NCBI GenBank assembly: GCA_030638385.1 | Contig: DAOWES010000172.1 | Coordinates: 1 to 8,431, forward strand | DNA length: 8,431 nucleotides | Direction of reading: 5' to 3' | DNA from: Candidatus Cloacimonadota bacterium | Lineage (GTDB): Bacteria; Cloacimonadota; Cloacimonadia; Cloacimonadales; TCS61 | Part shown: positions 5,656 to 8,431 of the stretch, piece after piece | Position numbering within the stretch: the stretch's first letter is position 1 | How the letters are laid out: each line of letters begins with the position of its first letter | The notes under the pieces: generated by a model | The model's input: the letters and a program-made list of their open reading frames with translations, nothing else | What the model was told of the DNA's origin: nothing | The model's database searches: none | Position numbers and translations under genes: made by a program

Positions 5656-5697
5656 TTTCAATCCTCAATAAGATATTTGACAACATCGCCTGTAAAT
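5650..5697. repeat. 48-bp direct repeat, copy R2
   Basis: Matches R1 (5030-5077) at 44 of 48 positions. It ends 38 bases before the exbB start. On the + strand it contains a perfect -35 box TTGACA (5677-5682), also present in R1, but no clear -10 box follows at the normal distance (TATTCT at 5697 is 14 bases on). On the minus strand its left end covers the GTG of the broken gene. Confidence 0.9.
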
Positions 5698-5735
5698 ATT
5701 CTCTTAGACCAACTTAATTTTATACAGGAGGAACG

Positions 5736-6404
5736 ATGTTAAACACTATTTTAGTCGTAGCTGCAGAGCCTACGCAGATAAACTTTTTTTCGATGGCAAC
5801 AAAGGGTGGATTCCTGATGCTGGTACTACTTCTCATCTCAATTATTGCGGTAGCCATTATTGTGGATAGAATTCTCACTATAAAACGTTCAAAAGTTGAT
5901 GATGAAAATTTTGTGCGAACAATTAATGATTTTTTGAAAAGTGGTGAAATTAAGAAAGCAGTAGCTGCTAGCAAAGTTCAAGAGAATTGTCTCATTGCAA
6001 ATGTGATTAATAAAGCGTTGGAACATTTTAATGGGAATATTGCGGAAGTAAAAGAAGTTATCGAATCTGCCGTGAAACAAGAAGTTCATTTCCTGGAAAA
6101 ATATCTTGGATCTTTGGCAACATTTGCTGCGACAGCACCGTTAATTGGATTTTTGGGAACAGTAACCGGCATGGTGAAGGTGTTTATGAAAATTGGAGAA
6201 ACGGGCGGTGGTGTTGATATCAACTTGTTGGCAGGTGGGATTTGGGAAGCTCTAATCACAACTATTGGTGGGCTTTCAGTAGGTATTATCACAATTCTTT
6301 TCTATAATTTTTTAGTTGGAAAAATTGAGGTTTTGGCGCAAGATTTGGAAAATGACACAAATGAATTTTTGTTTGCGCTGCGGAGAATGAAAAATGAAAG
6401 TTAA
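5736..6404 (+). CDS. exbB: ExbB/TolQ-family proton channel subunit
   Basis: This is the multi-pass subunit of the TonB motor, which uses proton flow across the inner membrane to drive TonB. The 222 residues contain three predicted membrane helices: about 25-45 (FLMLVLLLISIIAVAIIVD), about 125-150 (LATFAATAPLIGFLGTVTGM), and about 170-194 (WEALITTIGGLSVGIITILF). A cytoplasmic loop lies between the first two. The APLIGFLGTVTGM motif is the family signature, and E171 in the third helix corresponds to the conserved Glu 176 of E. coli ExbB. The start is set by AGGAGGA (5726-5732) three bases before ATG. exbD begins before this gene ends. TolQ and MotA-like proteins are related, but the following exbD and tonB genes argue for an ExbB role. 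Confidence 0.92.
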   Translation: MLNTILVVAAEPTQINFFSMATKGGFLMLVLLLISIIAVAIIVDRILTIKRSKVDDENFVRTINDFLKSGEIKKAVAASKVQENCLIANVINKALEHFNGNIAEVKEVIESAVKQEVHFLEKYLGSLATFAATAPLIGFLGTVTGMVKVFMKIGETGGGVDINLLAGGIWEALITTIGGLSVGIITILFYNFLVGKIEVLAQDLENDTNEFLFALRRMKNES

Positions 6405-6810
6405 AGTTGGGAAGAAGCGAATTGCCTCAGCTGCGTTAATTTCATTTACTGATGTTATTTTTCTTCTGTTACTCTTTTTGCTTATTTCATCCAGTTTTAT
6501 AACTCATTCCGGCATCAAAGTAAATTTACCGGGCTCAACTTCACAAGAAAATGAATTTAACAAAAACATCAGCCTCACTCTTACAAAAGATGATGAAATT
6601 TTTATAAATGATGTTAAAATTAGTTGGGATGAGATATCTTCAGAGTTGAATAAACGCTTAATCGATGATCCCGAACAAGTTGTTATGGTACGTGCAGATG
6701 AAAATGTCGTTCTGAAAAAAATTGTAAAATTATTAGATTTAGCAAGAAGGTCAGGTTCAAATAGATTTTTCATCGCAACCGATATAAGGAATAATTTGGT
6801 TGATGAATAA
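6394..6810 (+). CDS. exbD: ExbD/TolR-family subunit of the TonB motor
   Basis: Single-pass partner of ExbB. The 138 residues have a short basic cytoplasmic start (KVKVGKKR), one membrane helix at about 12-36 (ALISFTDVIFLLLLFLLISSSF), and a periplasmic domain ending in the FFIATD segment. D20 in FTDVIF matches the essential membrane aspartate (Asp25 of E. coli ExbD) that carries protons. KVNLPGSTS after the helix is the usual ExbD/TolR motif (V.LP). Length is normal. It overlaps exbB by 11 bases, which points to translational coupling; GGAGA (6382-6386) may assist initiation. TolR cannot be excluded by sequence alone, but a tonB gene rather than tolA or tolB follows. Confidence 0.92.
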   Translation: MKVKVGKKRIASAALISFTDVIFLLLLFLLISSSFITHSGIKVNLPGSTSQENEFNKNISLTLTKDDEIFINDVKISWDEISSELNKRLIDDPEQVVMVRADENVVLKKIVKLLDLARRSGSNRFFIATDIRNNLVDE

Positions 6811-7564
6811 TCGCAATAAACAAGTTGGAATAATCACTTCAGTTGTTTTGCACGCCATAATTGTCATTGTTTTTTTATTACTGAAATACGAGTTGATTCC
6901 GGAAAACATCAAACCGATTGAGATTATGCAATTTGGCTATCAGGAAGTTGCCAATAATTCTCAAAAGATTTCGCCAATTATCCCACCTTCTAAACAAAAT
7001 AACAATTTTAAAACAGGTAAAAAAAGCAATTCGATTCCCCAAAAAGTAAAATTACCCGAAGCTCTTTCAAATAATGAAGAAGAAATATTTGTGCCACAGA
7101 GTACCGAAACAGCCTTGAATAATTTGGATATGAACGACGATATTGGTAATAGCTTTGAGCAGGTAAAGAGTAATTTGTCCAAACTTATTCCTTCTAAAAA
7201 TGAAACTTTTATGGAAGACATAGTGGTTCCTTCTTCGGAAGATTATTTAAATTCCTTAACCAAAAGATTGGCGGAAGGAAACGGAGTTGAAGCTCCCTAT
7301 ATTTTGGAAGGGGATATTTCTAGGCGTACAGTATTGAATAAAGTTCTTCCCACCTATCCCGCAGGTGTTCAGAAAAGTGTAAGTGTGAAGATTCGATTGG
7401 AAGTGAATCCGGATGGAAGTGTGGGGAATATGATAATAACTAAAAAGGCAGGTTCACCTTTTGATAATAGTGCTTTATCAGCGTTAAAACAATGGAAATT
7501 TAATGCAATAGGCAGAGATGTGAAGCAAGCTGGAACGATAACATTTATGTATGAATTAAGATAG
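6803..7564 (+). CDS. tonB: TonB-family energy-transducing protein
   Basis: TonB spans the periplasm and passes energy from ExbB-ExbD to outer-membrane receptors. In the 253-residue product, an N-terminal membrane helix (about 8-28) includes S13 and H17, spaced like the SxxxH pair of E. coli TonB that contacts ExbB/ExbD. A low-complexity periplasmic linker follows. The C-terminal TonB domain (about 173-253) has PTYPAGVQKSVSVKIRLEV, NPDGSVGNM and ALKQWKFNA. The linker is rich in Asn, Ser and Glu and lacks the Pro-Glu/Pro-Lys repeats of enterobacterial TonB. I chose ATG 6803; a TTG at 6800 is in frame and sits nine bases after AAGGA (6786-6790), so it could be used. The gene overlaps exbD by eight bases, again suggesting coupling. 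The partner receptor is not in the window. Confidence 0.88.
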   Translation: MNNRNKQVGIITSVVLHAIIVIVFLLLKYELIPENIKPIEIMQFGYQEVANNSQKISPIIPPSKQNNNFKTGKKSNSIPQKVKLPEALSNNEEEIFVPQSTETALNNLDMNDDIGNSFEQVKSNLSKLIPSKNETFMEDIVVPSSEDYLNSLTKRLAEGNGVEAPYILEGDISRRTVLNKVLPTYPAGVQKSVSVKIRLEVNPDGSVGNMIITKKAGSPFDNSALSALKQWKFNAIGRDVKQAGTITFMYELR

Positions 7565-7569
7565 GGTTT

Positions 7570-8431
7570 ATGATGAATAGAATATTGGAAATTAATGATA
7601 TAACCGAAGCGAAAGTAGAATTAAAAAAAATAAAAGTATCTTTACAAGGTGTGGAAATGATGGCACCCAAAGCGTTGGGGATAGCTGTGAAATTGACCGA
7701 TGTGAAAATAGGTGCCGCAAATATTCTCAAGCAGGAGATGTTAAGTATTGGTGGTGATGCCGCAGTAGCCAGAGGTGTGGTGAATGGAACTGAAGAAATT
7801 AGTGATGTGATTTTATTGGGTAATGTAGATAAATTGAAAAAACTGATAAAAAAACTGGGTCATCAAACGATTTTTGGATTACCCAAGATTAAAGCGGATG
7901 TGGAATTTATGGTGAACCATTTATTGAAAAGAGAGGTTCCGATTTTAAATTGTAATGGCAAAGAATTGCTCTTAGATTCTACCAAAATTATGGGAATTTT
8001 AAATGTTACGCCGGATAGTTTTTCCGATGGTGATAAATTTTTAAATGAATCTCAAGCTCTTGCGCAAGCGCTGGAGATGATAGCTGATGGGGCCGATATT
8101 ATCGATGTTGGCGGAGAATCAACTCGTCCCGGAGCTGAAGTAGTAGATGGCAAAACAGAAATTGCACGAGTAGTAGCGGTGATAAAAAAAATCAGGGAAC
8201 AAAGCGATGCAATTATCTCTATCGATACCAGTAAAGCAGTTGTCGCAGAAGCAGCCATCGAAGCCGGAGCAAATATCATAAATGATATCTCGGCACTTTC
8301 TTCTGATAAAGATATGATTAAGGTTTTAAAGAAATATCCAAATGTTCCCATCATCTTGATGCATATGCAGGGCACTCCCCAAACCATGCAAAATAATCCG
8401 CAGTATGATGATGTGATTGAAAATGTGATGA
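7570..8431 (+). CDS. folP: Dihydropteroate synthase with N-terminal extension (3' end outside window)
   Basis: FolP joins 6-hydroxymethyl-dihydropterin pyrophosphate and p-aminobenzoate to make dihydropteroate, a cytoplasmic step of folate synthesis and the sulfonamide target. The frame stays open to the right edge (287 codons seen). The core begins near residue 138 with signature 1, MGILNVTPDSFSDGDKF (141-157). Signature 2 is GADIIDVGGESTRPGAE (174-190), then SIDTSK (217-222), INDISAL (237-243) and MHMQGTP (264-270). Residues 1-130 form a separate domain (MMAPKALGIAVKL, ANILKQEMLSIGGDAAVARG, FGLPKI) known as an extension in some longer bacterial synthases. Two ATGs occur at 7570 and 7573; AGGG (7563-7566) is very close to the first, so the second may be the true start. 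It begins five bases after tonB, so it is probably in the same transcript. The C-terminal part of the TIM barrel is cut off. Confidence 0.93.
   Translation, partial: MMNRILEINDITEAKVELKKIKVSLQGVEMMAPKALGIAVKLTDVKIGAANILKQEMLSIGGDAAVARGVVNGTEEISDVILLGNVDKLKKLIKKLGHQTIFGLPKIKADVEFMVNHLLKREVPILNCNGKELLLDSTKIMGILNVTPDSFSDGDKFLNESQALAQALEMIADGADIIDVGGESTRPGAEVVDGKTEIARVVAVIKKIREQSDAIISIDTSKAVVAEAAIEAGANIINDISALSSDKDMIKVLKKYPNVPIILMHMQGTPQTMQNNPQYDDVIENVM

Noticed and set aside
4500..5700. Integron gene-cassette array with attC sites
   Set aside because: Small genes and repeats recall one, but I see no convincing paired core sites with the GTTRRRY pattern and no integrase; the 48-bp repeats lack the attC fold.
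8052..8387. Minus-strand open frame of 111 codons inside folP
   Set aside because: It is opposite the conserved folP signatures, is Ser/Ala-rich, and has no recognisable domain.
1..8431. CRISPR array or riboswitch
   Set aside because: No short regularly spaced repeats occur, and no recognisable riboswitch core was seen before any of the genes.

Overview
The window is an AT-rich bacterial chromosome segment. A TonB/ExbB/ExbD system indicates a two-membrane (Gram-negative) cell. Gene content and protein style (MutS2 next to DnaG and a region-1.1-containing RpoD; a dihydropteroate synthase with an extra N-terminal domain) would fit an uncultured FCB-group or Cloacimonadota-like bacterium. That placement is a guess from memory of families, not a search result.

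Layout. (1) Bases 1-3672 are a housekeeping block on the + strand: the 3' end of mutS2 (Smr domain), dnaG primase and rpoD (primary sigma factor). The genes are packed with 11 and 0 bases between them and end at a strong hairpin (3696-3725). (2) Bases 3746-4412 hold a CAU-anticodon tRNA and its terminator, then a partly decayed tandem duplication. The unit is tRNA + terminator + small GIY-YIG nuclease gene + GC-rich tail. Unit 1 keeps the tRNA but has lost almost all of the nuclease gene. Unit 2 keeps the nuclease gene but its tRNA has lost its centre. (3) Bases 4413-5735 are an accessory region. It has two small minus-strand genes for predicted membrane proteins (one with a zinc ribbon), a probable frameshifted minus-strand gene, a 48-bp direct repeat 620 bp apart, and several hairpins. 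(4) Bases 5736-8431 are a second + strand operon: exbB, exbD and tonB (overlapping or nearly touching), then folP, which runs off the window.

How the genes work together. DnaG (primer synthesis) and RpoD (promoter recognition) form a macromolecular-synthesis cluster like the one in many bacteria, here headed by mutS2. ExbB/ExbD/TonB form an inner-membrane motor that uses the proton gradient to energise outer-membrane transporters; no receptor gene is in view. FolP makes dihydropteroate for folate synthesis and seems co-transcribed for convenience.

The most interesting part is the tRNA/GIY-YIG tandem unit. Repeat boundaries at the tRNA 5' end, complementary losses in the two units, and a conserved GC-rich tail with an inverted match to the tRNA 5' end suggest a small nuclease-coding element associated with a tRNA gene. 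Mobility is inferred, not shown. The 48-bp repeats and small cassette-like genes just downstream suggest that this tRNA-proximal interval gains and loses DNA.
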